The translations under genes and the position numbers were made by a program. This document shows, piece by piece, positions 26,415 to 35,863 of a stretch of DNA of 64,000 nt. Source of the stretch: Bacteroidales bacterium (GTDB lineage Bacteria; Bacteroidota; Bacteroidia; Bacteroidales; JACABE01); the NCBI GenBank assembly GCA_023251515.1, contig JAHEYQ010000002.1, forward strand, positions 50,659-114,658. Reading direction: 5' to 3'. Every line of letters starts with the position of its first letter. The stretch's first letter is position 1. The notes under the pieces were generated by a model. That model had not been told where the DNA came from, ran no database searches, and saw only the letters and a program-made list of their open reading frames with translations.

Positions 26415-27089
26415 TTAAATTCTAAATACATCCTTTATCAAAATTTTTAAAGGATTTCCAGCCAAAACAGTATATTCTTGAGTATGTCTTCCCGTAATTG
26501 TACTATTAGAACCTACAATAATATTATTACCTATATAACTACCTTTCATAGTGGTACATCGGCATCCAATCCAAACATTATCGCCAAAATATATTTCTTT
26601 GTCTGGATTTACAACTTCATTCTGCATATTATATATATTATGCTGGTCGGTATCCATAAACTGGGTCTCCCAAGATGATAAAAAACTATCTCCAAAAACA
26701 ATTTTTTTATGACATATAATCACTGAATTACCTCCAATATTTGAATTATTCCCAAAAACTAACTTTCCTAATATCGACATTTTCGTACCTGATGTGATTT
26801 TACAATTACCTTTAAAGATAATTTCACCTTGATTATCAAGAATCGCCCTATTATTCTTATAATCTATTGCCTGAGAATTACCCAACCCAATTTTAATTAT
26901 TCCGAATTTTACTTTTTCAACCGTGATTTTTCCTCTTAAGTTTTTCAGTTTTGTTTTATGAGACACCAAAATCGGCAATTTGATGGCATCCTTAAATTTT
27001 AAATATCTGAAATTAATAATTATTGATTTTGGCAAACCTAACAGAAATCGCCAGTTTTCAATAATTTTATTTTTGGTTTTTATACGCAT
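26415..27089 (-). CDS. Hexapeptide-repeat acyltransferase (WcaF/LbH type)
   Basis: A 224-residue left-handed beta-helix acyltransferase. After ~85 residues of lead sequence come hexapeptide turns (ILDNQGEIIFKGNCKITSGT and GNNSNIGGNSVIICH), then the acceptor-site region with DTDQHNIY (about 147-154, catalytic His), DKEIYFGDNVWIGCRCTTMKG-like coils and the closing VLAGNPLKIL. Such enzymes acetylate sugars of surface polysaccharide or LPS. The MRIKT start is preferred because a TACTTTTG box (minus, 27127-27134) lies inside the longer frame. It stands alone, not in a polysaccharide locus. Confidence 0.85.
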   Translation of the reverse strand: MRIKTKNKIIENWRFLLGLPKSIIINFRYLKFKDAIKLPILVSHKTKLKNLRGKITVEKVKFGIIKIGLGNSQAIDYKNNRAILDNQGEIIFKGNCKITSGTKMSILGKLVFGNNSNIGGNSVIICHKKIVFGDSFLSSWETQFMDTDQHNIYNMQNEVVNPDKEIYFGDNVWIGCRCTTMKGSYIGNNIIVGSNSTITGRHTQEYTVLAGNPLKILIKDVFRI

Positions 27090-27126
27090 GATAAAATATT
27101 TCAAGCTATTAATAAAAAATTTATTG

Positions 27127-27134
27127 CAAAAGTA
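27127..27134 (-). promoter_or_regulatory. -7 box of the hexapeptide acyltransferase gene
   Basis: TACTTTTG on the minus strand, 38 bp upstream of the chosen ATG; it decides against the longer start. Confidence 0.45.
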
Positions 27135-27260
27135 ATTTGATTTTTTCAGAAATAACAGTCTCACAAAATAAATATTAGATATTTTTAAGAATAAAAATTC
27201 CGGATTTTTAAAAATTTTAGCTTATTTTGCATTGCATTATTTATATAAGCTGAAAATATC

Positions 27261-28985
27261 ATGGGTATAATCAAGTATGTGGGTTTTAGGTTGTTTCTGC
27301 TATTATTTGTTTTTATAACAAATAATGCATTTTCGTATAATTTGCAAACTACACAAATTCCTGACGATACACTAAAAATAAGTAGTAAAGAATTTCAGTC
27401 AAATTTAGATAGTTTACTTAATAATTTCTTTGTAAGTCAATCACTTAAGATTAATTCAAATACTTTATTTTCTAAACAAGACACTGAAAGCGAAGCCATT
27501 CCTGAGTTTTCCGATTCGGTTTATATGAAAAGGCTACAATCATTACCTTCAATTGTTGATATGACTTACAATGCTAAAGTAAGAGCATTTATTGAACTTT
27601 ATGTAAACAAAAAAAGAAAAAATGTAAAAGTAATGCTTGGACTTGCTCAATATTACTTCCCTATTTTTGAAGAAATTTTAGACAAACAAGGATTACCTCA
27701 AGAGCTTAAATACCTCACCATCATAGAGTCAGCTTTAAATCCCAGAGCTACTTCAAGAGTTGGAGCGTCAGGTTTATGGCAATTTATGTACACTACCGGA
27801 AAAATTTACGATTTGCAGGTTAATTCGTATGTTGATGAAAGAAGAGATCCGATTAAAGCCAGTTATGCTGCTGCAAGTTATCTGAAAGATTTATATGGTA
27901 TTTACAAAGATTGGACTTTAGCTATTGCTGCATACAATTGCGGACCAGGAAATGTAAACAAAGCCATTAAACGCTCAAAAGGGAAGACAAATTTTTGGGA
28001 TATTTATGATTATTTACCTTCAGAAACAAGAGGTTACGTACCGGCATTTATTGCTGCCAACTATATGATGAATTATTACAAAGAACATAATTTATTTCCG
28101 CAAAAAATAAATTTTCCGCAACTCACAGATACTGTAATGGTTAACGAAAACATCAATTTAAAAGATGTTTCTGAACTTTTAAATGTTCCTTTGCAACAAC
28201 TTAGAGATTTAAATCCGCAATATAAAAATGACATTATACCTGGAAGCAGTGAATCATACTCATTAAAACTTCCTGTAAATCTGGCAACTACATTTATTGA
28301 ACTTGAAGATTCAATTACTTCACGCTCTAAAGAAACCATGATTAAATATACAGAAATAGCACCTCAACAGAACTATTTGCAAATTAGTCCGAATGACGAA
28401 ATTATCAGACAGACACATAAAGTAAAAAAAGGAGATACATTTAATAGTATTGCAAAAAAATATGGTGTTGAAGTAAGCGCATTAAAAGAATGGAACAGAA
28501 TGCGTAATAAAAAATTGAAAACTAGTCAAAAACTTATTATTTATACAACTAAAAAAACAAAAACTTCTGAATCTGAAAAAAACGAAAAAACAGAAAATAA
28601 AACAGATAAAAACAAAAACGATTCAATTAAAAAAACTGATAATAAACCGATAAAAGAAACAATTGCAAAAAAAGAAAAAGAAAAAGAACAAACAGAACCA
28701 AAACAAGATTCTGACAAGAAACAAAATAGCGAAAAGAAAAAGCTAACTGATAAGAAAAAAGATTCTGACATGAAAAAGCAAACTGAAAAAAAAGAAGAAC
28801 AAAATTCAAAATCAGAAAAAAATAAGGATACAAAAAAAAATACACATAAAATTGAAAAAGGGGAAACATTAAGTTCAATATCAAGAAAATACAATGTTTC
28901 TATTGAAGAAATAATTAAATGGAATAATTTAAAAAAAGACGGTAAAATTAATACTGGTCAGGTTTTGATTATTAAATCCAAATAA
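27261..28985 (+). CDS. LysM lytic transglycosylase (MltD-like)
   Basis: A 574-residue peptidoglycan-cleaving enzyme. It has a signal peptide (about 1-25), an SLT domain (about 125-270) with catalytic Glu at 156 (IIESALNPRA), GASGLWQFM and AIAAYNCGPGNV, then LysM 1 (about 378-421). A Lys/Glu/Asp-rich low-complexity linker of ~100 residues (about 425-525) leads to LysM 2 (about 528-573). The linker probably spans the wall or tethers the second LysM. It heads a co-directional cluster with two SGNH hydrolases and an MBOAT enzyme, which suggests a link between wall cleavage and O-acetylation. Confidence 0.93.
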   Translation: MGIIKYVGFRLFLLLFVFITNNAFSYNLQTTQIPDDTLKISSKEFQSNLDSLLNNFFVSQSLKINSNTLFSKQDTESEAIPEFSDSVYMKRLQSLPSIVDMTYNAKVRAFIELYVNKKRKNVKVMLGLAQYYFPIFEEILDKQGLPQELKYLTIIESALNPRATSRVGASGLWQFMYTTGKIYDLQVNSYVDERRDPIKASYAAASYLKDLYGIYKDWTLAIAAYNCGPGNVNKAIKRSKGKTNFWDIYDYLPSETRGYVPAFIAANYMMNYYKEHNLFPQKINFPQLTDTVMVNENINLKDVSELLNVPLQQLRDLNPQYKNDIIPGSSESYSLKLPVNLATTFIELEDSITSRSKETMIKYTEIAPQQNYLQISPNDEIIRQTHKVKKGDTFNSIAKKYGVEVSALKEWNRMRNKKLKTSQKLIIYTTKKTKTSESEKNEKTENKTDKNKNDSIKKTDNKPIKETIAKKEKEKEQTEPKQDSDKKQNSEKKKLTDKKKDSDMKKQTEKKEEQNSKSEKNKDTKKNTHKIEKGETLSSISRKYNVSIEEIIKWNNLKKDGKINTGQVLIIKSK

Positions 28986-29008
28986 TTTAATTACAACATA
29001 TTATATTG

Positions 29009-30496
29009 ATGAAACCCGGAAAAATCCTTCTATTTCTTTTAAGCATTTTTGTCTTATTAGCTGGTCTGATTTCTGTTTTCCCTAAAGAAGGTATAAAAAT
29101 AAATTCAGATATTACGCTATATTTCACAAGCTTTGATGATCTTTTCTCACTTAAAAAAGTTCATTATGCCGACATTTCTCAATTCTCAGATCCATTGGAC
29201 AGTACAAATCAGGTTTTAAATATCGATTCAATAGATATTCGTAAAAATCCCGGTCTGTCTGATTCATTGCTTAAAAATATCTGCAAAATTGAATATCCAA
29301 ATAAAGACATTTCAATATTATATCCTTTTTTTTACGCACTCAATCAATTGAAAACCAATGATGATTTAATTCGAATTTTCCATTATGGCGATTCGCAGAT
29401 TGAAGGCGACAGAATTACAGGATTTATCCGGTACAAACTTCAATCACGTTTCGGAGGAATGGGCTGTGGATTAATTCCATTGATTAATGCAACACCATCA
29501 ATGTCTATTAATGAGTCAGTATCAGAAGATTGGGTAAAATACACATTGATAGGTAACGGAAATACAAGAGCAAAACATAACAGATATGGTGCACTTTTGA
29601 GCTTTGCTAGATTTTCAAATGGCATTAAAGACTCAACTTATAATGATTCAACATATTACAAAGGAAATATTTATCTAAGTCCTTCCAATCAGGGATATGC
29701 AAATACCAAAAATTTTGAGAACATTAAAATTCTTTATGGTTATAATTCAAAGGATGTAAAAATAAATATTTCAGCTAATAAAGAAATTATTGAAACGAAA
29801 ATACTTACATCAAATAAAGAATTAAACATAGAAGAATTTCCATTTCTAAAAACGCCCAAATCAATCGCTATCAGCATGAAAGGTAAAGACAGCCCTGATG
29901 TATATGGAATAGCTTTGGATGCAAAAAAAGGGATTGCAGTTGACAACATTCCACTCAGAGGCAGTTCGGGATATGGATTTACTCAAACAAATTTCGACTT
30001 GATGAAAAAAACGTATGAACTACTGAATGTCAAACTTGTTATTATGCAATTTGGTGTAAATGCAGTTCCTGAAAACGAAAAGACCATTATCCCCGATTAC
30101 AATTATTATGAAAAAGGATTTTATAATCAACTAAAAACCATCAAATCAATAGATAAAGATATTTGCATTATTGTAATTGGAATTTCAGACCGTTCAAGAA
30201 AAGCCGGAGATTATTACGAAACCAATCCCAACATAGAGAAGATACGAAAAGCTCAGAAAAATGCTGCTTTCAGGGCTGGCTGTGCATATTGGGACTTGTT
30301 TGATGCCATGGGTGGCGAAAACTCTATGCCTAGTTGGGTTTTTGCAAAACCAGCACTTGCCAATAAAGATTTTACACATTTCAACGAAAAAGGGGCACGT
30401 ATGGTAGCAGAAATGTTTTATAATGCTTTGATTTACGATTATTATCAATATCAGAAATTTGCCGAAAGCGGAATAGGAAAACTTGCAATTAAATAA
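29009..30496 (+). CDS. SGNH/GDSL hydrolase-like exported protein
   Basis: A 495-residue protein with an N-terminal signal anchor (about 6-24). The SGNH blocks are readable: block I HYGDSQIEGD (Ser in GDS, about 126), block III MQFGVNAVPEN with Asn, and block V DFTHFNEKG with the Asp-x-x-His dyad near 460. Start ATG at 29009 is taken over a TTG one codon earlier. It lies between the transglycosylase and a second SGNH protein and just before an MBOAT gene. This fits the periplasmic acetyl-transfer partners of MBOAT systems (PatB, AlgJ/AlgX analogues). Confidence 0.85.
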   Translation: MKPGKILLFLLSIFVLLAGLISVFPKEGIKINSDITLYFTSFDDLFSLKKVHYADISQFSDPLDSTNQVLNIDSIDIRKNPGLSDSLLKNICKIEYPNKDISILYPFFYALNQLKTNDDLIRIFHYGDSQIEGDRITGFIRYKLQSRFGGMGCGLIPLINATPSMSINESVSEDWVKYTLIGNGNTRAKHNRYGALLSFARFSNGIKDSTYNDSTYYKGNIYLSPSNQGYANTKNFENIKILYGYNSKDVKINISANKEIIETKILTSNKELNIEEFPFLKTPKSIAISMKGKDSPDVYGIALDAKKGIAVDNIPLRGSSGYGFTQTNFDLMKKTYELLNVKLVIMQFGVNAVPENEKTIIPDYNYYEKGFYNQLKTIKSIDKDICIIVIGISDRSRKAGDYYETNPNIEKIRKAQKNAAFRAGCAYWDLFDAMGGENSMPSWVFAKPALANKDFTHFNEKGARMVAEMFYNALIYDYYQYQKFAESGIGKLAIK

Positions 30497-30498
30497 AA

Positions 30499-31731
30499 AT
30501 GAAAAAAACATTTCTGTTTATAATATTGATACATATTGTTTTATATGGAAATTCTCAGGATACTCCATACAAAACAATTAGCTATTCATTTATAAAGCAG
30601 GATAAAAATCAAATTCATTTCTTTGGTAAGTCATCCGAAAATTTCAAAAAAATATGCTCTCAATTAAACAAATTAATTGTTCAGGGAGATGGCCAATTAA
30701 AAATATTGCAAATTGGTGATTCTCATATACAAGCAGATTATTTTTCGGGTAAAATGCGTGAAAATCTACAATCATTTGCTCAAGGTATTAAAGGAAGCAG
30801 AGGTTTTATTTTCCCATACCAAATTGCTCATACCAATAATCCTGAAAATTATAAATCAAAATTTACAGGAAAATGGCAACACAAACGAAATATTACTGAA
30901 ACTTCTGCTACAGATCTCGGAATTTCAGGCATTTCAGTAACAACTTATGATTCAAATGCTTCAGCTCAAATTATTATAAATAATCATTATTTCCCTCATC
31001 AGGATTTCAATAAAGTTAAAATTTTTCAAAATTCAGGTGATAGTATTTTTGATATTTTTATTGAACAAAATGGTGTTTTAAAAGGAAAATACAATAGCTT
31101 AGGATTTTCCGAATTTACTACAGATGAACACTTTGACACATTAAATATTTTCTTTATAAAATCAGATTCTAATCAAAATCAGTTTACGATTCATGGCATT
31201 GAATTAGACAATGATGATCCGGGAATTATTTATTCGGCAGTTGGGATAAACGGAGCTGAATGCAATTCATTTTTGAAATGCAACTTACTCGAAAATCATT
31301 TACATATCATTAATCCTGAATGGATTATAATTTCTTTAGGTACAAATGATGCTTATTCTAAAAATTTTAATTCTAGCATTTTTGAAAACAATCTGGATGA
31401 ATTAATCAACAGAATACAAAATGCTTTACCTGAAACTTTTATACTAATAACTACACCACCTGACAGTTATAGAAAACGAAAATCACCAAATCCAAATATG
31501 CAGATTGCTGGTAAAATTATTGAAAAAATAGCCGAAAAACACAATTGTGCTGTTTGGGATTTGTATGAGGTAATGGGCGGATTTACTTCAATGAAATTAT
31601 GGTTAAAAGCGGGTTTAGCAGCAAATGATAAAATCCATTTTTCGAGAAACGGATATAGTTTGCAGGGCGACTTACTATTTAATGCATTTTTAAGTGCATA
31701 CGACAAAAATATTGATTCAGGAAATAAGTAA
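30499..31731 (+). CDS. Second SGNH/GDSL hydrolase-like exported protein
   Basis: A 410-residue exported protein with signal peptide (about 1-20). Block I is LQIGDSHIQAD (Ser at about 76), block III ISLGTNDAYSK, block V DKIHFSRNGY (Asp and His). It starts 2 nt after the previous gene and ends 1 nt before the MBOAT ATG. It is clearly a distant paralogue of the upstream SGNH protein, sharing the order of motifs and the C-terminal WDLYEVMGG / WDLFDAMGG segment. A paired transferase/esterase role in O-acetylation is inferred. Confidence 0.87.
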   Translation: MKKTFLFIILIHIVLYGNSQDTPYKTISYSFIKQDKNQIHFFGKSSENFKKICSQLNKLIVQGDGQLKILQIGDSHIQADYFSGKMRENLQSFAQGIKGSRGFIFPYQIAHTNNPENYKSKFTGKWQHKRNITETSATDLGISGISVTTYDSNASAQIIINNHYFPHQDFNKVKIFQNSGDSIFDIFIEQNGVLKGKYNSLGFSEFTTDEHFDTLNIFFIKSDSNQNQFTIHGIELDNDDPGIIYSAVGINGAECNSFLKCNLLENHLHIINPEWIIISLGTNDAYSKNFNSSIFENNLDELINRIQNALPETFILITTPPDSYRKRKSPNPNMQIAGKIIEKIAEKHNCAVWDLYEVMGGFTSMKLWLKAGLAANDKIHFSRNGYSLQGDLLFNAFLSAYDKNIDSGNK

Positions 31732-31732
31732 A

Positions 31733-33247
31733 ATGGAATATTTAAGCGATTTTTTTACATACGATGCCAATGCACCAATGATTTTTACCAGATTTTATTT
31801 CTGGATATTTTTCGCTATGGTACTCAGCCTTTATTCAATTATATACAAGAAAAAAGCTGCCAGAAATACTTATCTGTTTATTGTTAGTTCTTTCTTTTAC
31901 TATAAATCTGGTGGTTATTTCTTTATTATATTGGCATTTACAACTCTTTTTGATTATGCAGTCGGCTTGTGGATAGATAAAGCGAAAACAGACACCCGGA
32001 AAAAAGTTTATCTTACACTTAGTATAATCATGAATCTGGGAGTTTTGGCTTATTTCAAATACAGCTATTTCCTGATTGATTCTTTGAATAATTTATTTGA
32101 CATCAATTTAAAAGTGGTTAACTATCTGGCTTTATGGACAAACGGAGTTGCCGGTACAAAAATAGATATTACTTCGATTATACTTCCTGTGGGAATTTCG
32201 TTTTATACTTTTCAATCAATCAGTTATACGGTTTCTGTATATCGAAAAAAAATAGCACCCCTGCACAATATATTGGATTATGGTTGTTTTGTAACATTTT
32301 TTCCTCAACTGGTTGCTGGTCCGATAGTTAAAGCTTATGACTTTATTCCTCAACTTTACAAAGATTATTCACTTTCGAAAAAAGAATTCGGATTTGCTTT
32401 ATTTTTGATTTTAAATGGATTAATCAAAAAAATGCTGATTTCCGATTATATCTCTATCAACTTTGTTGACAGAGTGTTCGATAGCCCTCTCTCCTATTCA
32501 GGTTTTGAAAACCTGATGGCTGTTTATGGTTATGCAATCCAGATTTATTGCGATTTTTCAGGATATACAGATATTGCCATTGGTGTTGCATTAATATTGG
32601 GTTTCAGGCTTCCAATGAATTTTAATTCGCCATATAAAGCATCAAATATTACAGAATTCTGGCATCGTTGGCATATTTCGCTATCTACCTGGCTAAGAGA
32701 TTATTTATACATCCCTTTGGGTGGAAATAAAAAAGGGAAAATCAGAACTTATATAAATTTATTTTTAGTTATGCTTATCGGCGGGCTTTGGCACGGAGCT
32801 GCCGTAAGATTTATTATCTGGGGCGGTTTGCATGGTTTAGGACTGGTAATCCATAAGTTGTGGATGAATTTCTTCCCTAAAAAAGAAAAGGAAAATCAAA
32901 TCAACAGATTTATTTCACTTTTTTTCACCTTTCATTTTGTTTTGTTTGCTTGGTTATTTTTCAGAGCCGATAGTATGAGAAGTGTTTCAAGCATTTTGAA
33001 TCAGATTTTCTGGCATTTCAACTGGAATATGATTAGTGATATTATAGTTTCATATAAAAACGTATTCGCTATCATCATATTTGCATTTATTATTCATTGG
33101 TTGCCCAGCAAAATTAAAGATAATTACAAAAACAGCTTTATTCAAACTCCGCTTTTTGCCAAAGCATTAATTGTAATAGCTATCATTTTTATTCTCTTTC
33201 AAGTAAAATCATCCGAAATACAACCATTTATTTATTTCCAATTTTAA
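31733..33247 (+). CDS. MBOAT family O-acyltransferase (AlgI/PatA-like)
   Basis: A 504-residue polytopic membrane acyltransferase. It has the MBOAT core: FFPQLVAGPIVKA, the QIYCDFSGYTDIAIG segment, NITEFWHRWHISLSTWLRD, YIPLGGNKKG and the catalytic His in GGLWHGAAVRF. Such proteins move acetyl groups across the inner membrane to periplasmic SGNH transferases. The ATG at 31733 is chosen because the longer frame overlaps the upstream gene. The neighbouring SGNH pair and transglycosylase point to peptidoglycan or exopolysaccharide acetylation. Confidence 0.93.
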   Translation: MEYLSDFFTYDANAPMIFTRFYFWIFFAMVLSLYSIIYKKKAARNTYLFIVSSFFYYKSGGYFFIILAFTTLFDYAVGLWIDKAKTDTRKKVYLTLSIIMNLGVLAYFKYSYFLIDSLNNLFDINLKVVNYLALWTNGVAGTKIDITSIILPVGISFYTFQSISYTVSVYRKKIAPLHNILDYGCFVTFFPQLVAGPIVKAYDFIPQLYKDYSLSKKEFGFALFLILNGLIKKMLISDYISINFVDRVFDSPLSYSGFENLMAVYGYAIQIYCDFSGYTDIAIGVALILGFRLPMNFNSPYKASNITEFWHRWHISLSTWLRDYLYIPLGGNKKGKIRTYINLFLVMLIGGLWHGAAVRFIIWGGLHGLGLVIHKLWMNFFPKKEKENQINRFISLFFTFHFVLFAWLFFRADSMRSVSSILNQIFWHFNWNMISDIIVSYKNVFAIIIFAFIIHWLPSKIKDNYKNSFIQTPLFAKALIVIAIIFILFQVKSSEIQPFIYFQF

Positions 33248-33297
33248 GAAATTGTTATTTTTCAATGAAGTAAAGTAAATCTTCTATTTATATTTGT

Positions 33298-33305
33298 TAC
33301 TTTTG
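33298..33305 (+). promoter_or_regulatory. -7 box of the PhoB/PhoR-type operon
   Basis: TACTTTTG matches TAnnTTTG, 27 bp before the response-regulator ATG; no -33 element is clear. Confidence 0.5.
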
Positions 33306-33331
33306 TAACAGTAAAAAAATAATTTTTTAAT

Positions 33332-34015
33332 ATGAAAACAGAAGATTACAGTATTTTATTAGTTGATGACGAGCCGGATATTCTGGAATTTCTTGGTTAT
33401 AATCTTCGCAAAGAAGGCTATAATGTTCATACAGCAGAAAACGGAAAAGAAGCCATTGAAAAGGCATCTAAACTGCTACCTCATCTTATTATTCTGGATG
33501 TGATGATGCCAAAAATGGATGGAATTGAAACCTGTACTGAAATCAAGAGAAATCCTAAGTTAGCTAATACTCTGATTGTTTTCCTTACTGCACGTGGCGA
33601 AGATTACTCTCAACTTGCTGGTTTTGAAGCCGGTGCTGACGATTATATTACTAAACCCATCAAGCCTAAAATTATTACCAGCCGCGTTAAAGCATTGCTC
33701 CGCAGATATAAAGATGATGATTCACCAAAAAATTCTGTTGAACTGAAAGATATCATTATCGACAGAGAAAAATATGTTGTAATTAAAGATGGTAACGAAA
33801 TAATACTTCCACGTAAAGAGTTTGAACTCTTATTGATGCTTTGCTCTAAACCCAATAAAGTATTTACACGCAGCGAAATCTTTACTAACGTATGGGGAGA
33901 TGATGTAATTGTTGGTGACAGAACTATTGACGTACATATCAGGAAAATACGCGAGAAAATCGGGATTGAAAACCTGAAAACCATTAAAGGGGTTGGTTAC
34001 AAATACGAAGAATAA
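33332..34015 (+). CDS. OmpR/PhoB-family response regulator
   Basis: A 227-residue transcription regulator. The receiver domain has D12/D13, phospho-acceptor D56 (IILDVMMPKMDG) and K108 (ADDYITKPI). The winged-helix DNA-binding domain spans about 130-226 (ILPRKEFELLLMLCSKP, FTRSEIFTNVWGDDVIVGDRTIDVHIRKIREKIG, IKGVGYKYEE). It overlaps the histidine kinase start by 1 nt (TAATG), so the two are translationally coupled. Regulon unknown. Confidence 0.96.
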   Translation: MKTEDYSILLVDDEPDILEFLGYNLRKEGYNVHTAENGKEAIEKASKLLPHLIILDVMMPKMDGIETCTEIKRNPKLANTLIVFLTARGEDYSQLAGFEAGADDYITKPIKPKIITSRVKALLRRYKDDDSPKNSVELKDIIIDREKYVVIKDGNEIILPRKEFELLLMLCSKPNKVFTRSEIFTNVWGDDVIVGDRTIDVHIRKIREKIGIENLKTIKGVGYKYEE

Positions 34016-35064
34016 TGCTTAACGCAAATCCACAAAAAATTGCATTAAACAATGCACTATTTATAACTGCATTTACACTTGCTTTGTATGCTTTTACAAG
34101 CATTGCTTTTTCTGCTTTTAACGCCTTGATTTTCTTATTATTTGCCATTTTTATTTTTTCATTTTCTTTCTTTATTATTAGATATTCTGTTGAAAAGTTC
34201 TTGTATGAAAAAATCAGAATTATATACAAAACGATTCATAAGCTTAAAGTATCTAAAAAGAATTTAAGAGATAAACAAAAGGGAAACAATGATATGCTTG
34301 AAAATGTAAATCAAGAAGTTATTGATTGGGTTGAAGACAAAAGCAAAGAAATTGAAGACCTTAAGAAACTGGAGATTTATCGCCGCGAATATATTGGCAA
34401 TGTTTCTCATGAACTTAAAACACCGATATTCAATATTCAGGGTTATATTCTTACTTTATTGGATGGGGGTCTGGACGATCCCAGCATAAATAAAGAATAC
34501 CTGATGCGCACAGAGAAAAGTATCAACAGAATGATTGCCATAATTAAGGATTTAGAAGAAATTTCGAGACTGGAAACCGGTGAACTGAAACTTGAATTTG
34601 GAAAGTTTGATATTATTACACTTGTAAAAGAAGTAGTTGATTTCTTAGAAATTAAAGCTAAAAAAAGAAAAGTTAAACTCAATATAGTCCCCGCTGCTGT
34701 TAAGCAAATTTATGTAAATGCCGATAAAAACAGAATCAGACAGGTGCTTACCAATCTTATTGAAAACTCATTGAAATACAATGCTGATGAAAACGCTCAA
34801 ACAAAAATAAGCTTTTTTGATATGGACGAGCAAATATTAATAGAAGTAACTGATAATGGTATAGGTGTGAGCGAACAGGATTTACCCCGTTTGTTCGAAA
34901 GATTTTATCGTACTGATAAAAGCCGATCGAGAAGCGAAGGTGGCACAGGCTTGGGTTTATCAATCGTTAAGCACATTATTGAAGCCCACGATCAAACAAT
35001 TAACGTAAGAAGTTCGCTTGGAGTTGGCACTACTTTCGGATTTACTTTAGAAAAAGGAGATTAA
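34015..35064 (+). CDS. PhoR-like sensor histidine kinase
   Basis: A 349-residue membrane kinase. Two adjacent membrane helices (about 14-55) have almost no periplasmic loop, then a linker, the HisKA H-box with His at 132 (GNVSHELKTPIFNIQGY), the N-box RIRQVLTNLIENSLKY, G1 VTDNGIGVSEQDLPRLFERFYR and G2 GGTGLGLSIVKHI. The lack of an external domain suggests it senses the membrane or a partner protein. The cognate regulator is directly upstream. Confidence 0.95.
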   Translation: MLNANPQKIALNNALFITAFTLALYAFTSIAFSAFNALIFLLFAIFIFSFSFFIIRYSVEKFLYEKIRIIYKTIHKLKVSKKNLRDKQKGNNDMLENVNQEVIDWVEDKSKEIEDLKKLEIYRREYIGNVSHELKTPIFNIQGYILTLLDGGLDDPSINKEYLMRTEKSINRMIAIIKDLEEISRLETGELKLEFGKFDIITLVKEVVDFLEIKAKKRKVKLNIVPAAVKQIYVNADKNRIRQVLTNLIENSLKYNADENAQTKISFFDMDEQILIEVTDNGIGVSEQDLPRLFERFYRTDKSRSRSEGGTGLGLSIVKHIIEAHDQTINVRSSLGVGTTFGFTLEKGD

Positions 35065-35805
35065 TTATTTAAAAGACTTTACAGCAGCCGCCACCTCTTT
35101 TATCAGTTGTGCTGATTTTTCAATTCCATTTCCTACTACCACTATATCGGCACCTGATTTACAATCTTCTATTGCTTTTTCGGGTGAATTAATTCCTCCT
35201 CCGCAAATAATCGGAGAGCTTGTATTTGCCCTCACTCTTTCTATCATATCTGCTGAAATTGGATTTTTGGCACCACTTCCGGCATCCATATAAATCAATT
35301 TCAAACCCAGCATTTCACCGGCCATTGCAGTACAGGCAGCTATATCACTTTTATCAGCAGGTATGGGCATGGTATTACTCATGTATAAGGCAGAAGTTGG
35401 CTTTCCGCTGTCTATCAACATATAAGCTGTCGGAATTACTTCTAATTTACTTTCTTTAATATAGGGTGCTGCTATTACATGGTTTCCTATTAACAAATCA
35501 GGATTGCGACCCGATATCAATGACAAAAACAAAATGGCATCAGCTAAAGAGCTTATTTGCAAATTGTTTCCGGGAAAAATAACAACGGGTATTGATGAAT
35601 TTGATTTTAATATCTTAATGCAATTGTCTAAGCTGTTTTTGCTTAGCAAACTTCCTCCTACAAAAAAATAATCCACACCAGCTTCAGACGAAAGTAAGGA
35701 AATTGCTTCCAACTGCTTGTTATTTGGCTTATCAGGATCTACAAGTACGGCAAACTGTTTCTTAAAATTGCTTTTCTTATCTATTATTGAAGTAAAAATG
35801 CTCAT
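35065..35805 (-). CDS. Geranylgeranylglyceryl phosphate synthase (GGGPS/PcrB family)
   Basis: A 246-residue TIM-barrel prenyltransferase that joins a polyprenyl diphosphate to glycerol-1-phosphate, forming an ether lipid precursor. Landmarks: AVLVDPDKP (17-25), FFVGGSLL, VIFPGNNLQIS, the YMDAGSGAKNPIS region and the glycerol-phosphate loop ICGGGINSPEKA with VVVGNGIE. The family is archaeal in origin and known in Bacteroidota. Its stop abuts the convergent histidine kinase stop. A CAAAGATA box lies upstream (35822-35829). Its product in bacteria is poorly defined. Confidence 0.93.
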   Translation of the reverse strand: MSIFTSIIDKKSNFKKQFAVLVDPDKPNNKQLEAISLLSSEAGVDYFFVGGSLLSKNSLDNCIKILKSNSSIPVVIFPGNNLQISSLADAILFLSLISGRNPDLLIGNHVIAAPYIKESKLEVIPTAYMLIDSGKPTSALYMSNTMPIPADKSDIAACTAMAGEMLGLKLIYMDAGSGAKNPISADMIERVRANTSSPIICGGGINSPEKAIEDCKSGADIVVVGNGIEKSAQLIKEVAAAVKSFK

Positions 35806-35821
35806 ATTCTTTAAATATTTA

Positions 35822-35829
35822 CAAAGATA
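35822..35829 (-). promoter_or_regulatory. -7 box of the GGGPS gene
   Basis: TATCTTTG on the minus strand, 17 bp upstream of the ATG. Confidence 0.45.
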
Positions 35830-35863
35830 TAATTTTTAATAATACCATGTTTTTAATTTAACA

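Noticed and set aside
28541..28894. Antisense reading frame of 117 codons opposite the transglycosylase gene
   Set aside because: It is the mirror of the Lys-rich linker (AAA codons give Phe/Ser-rich antisense), with no family features.
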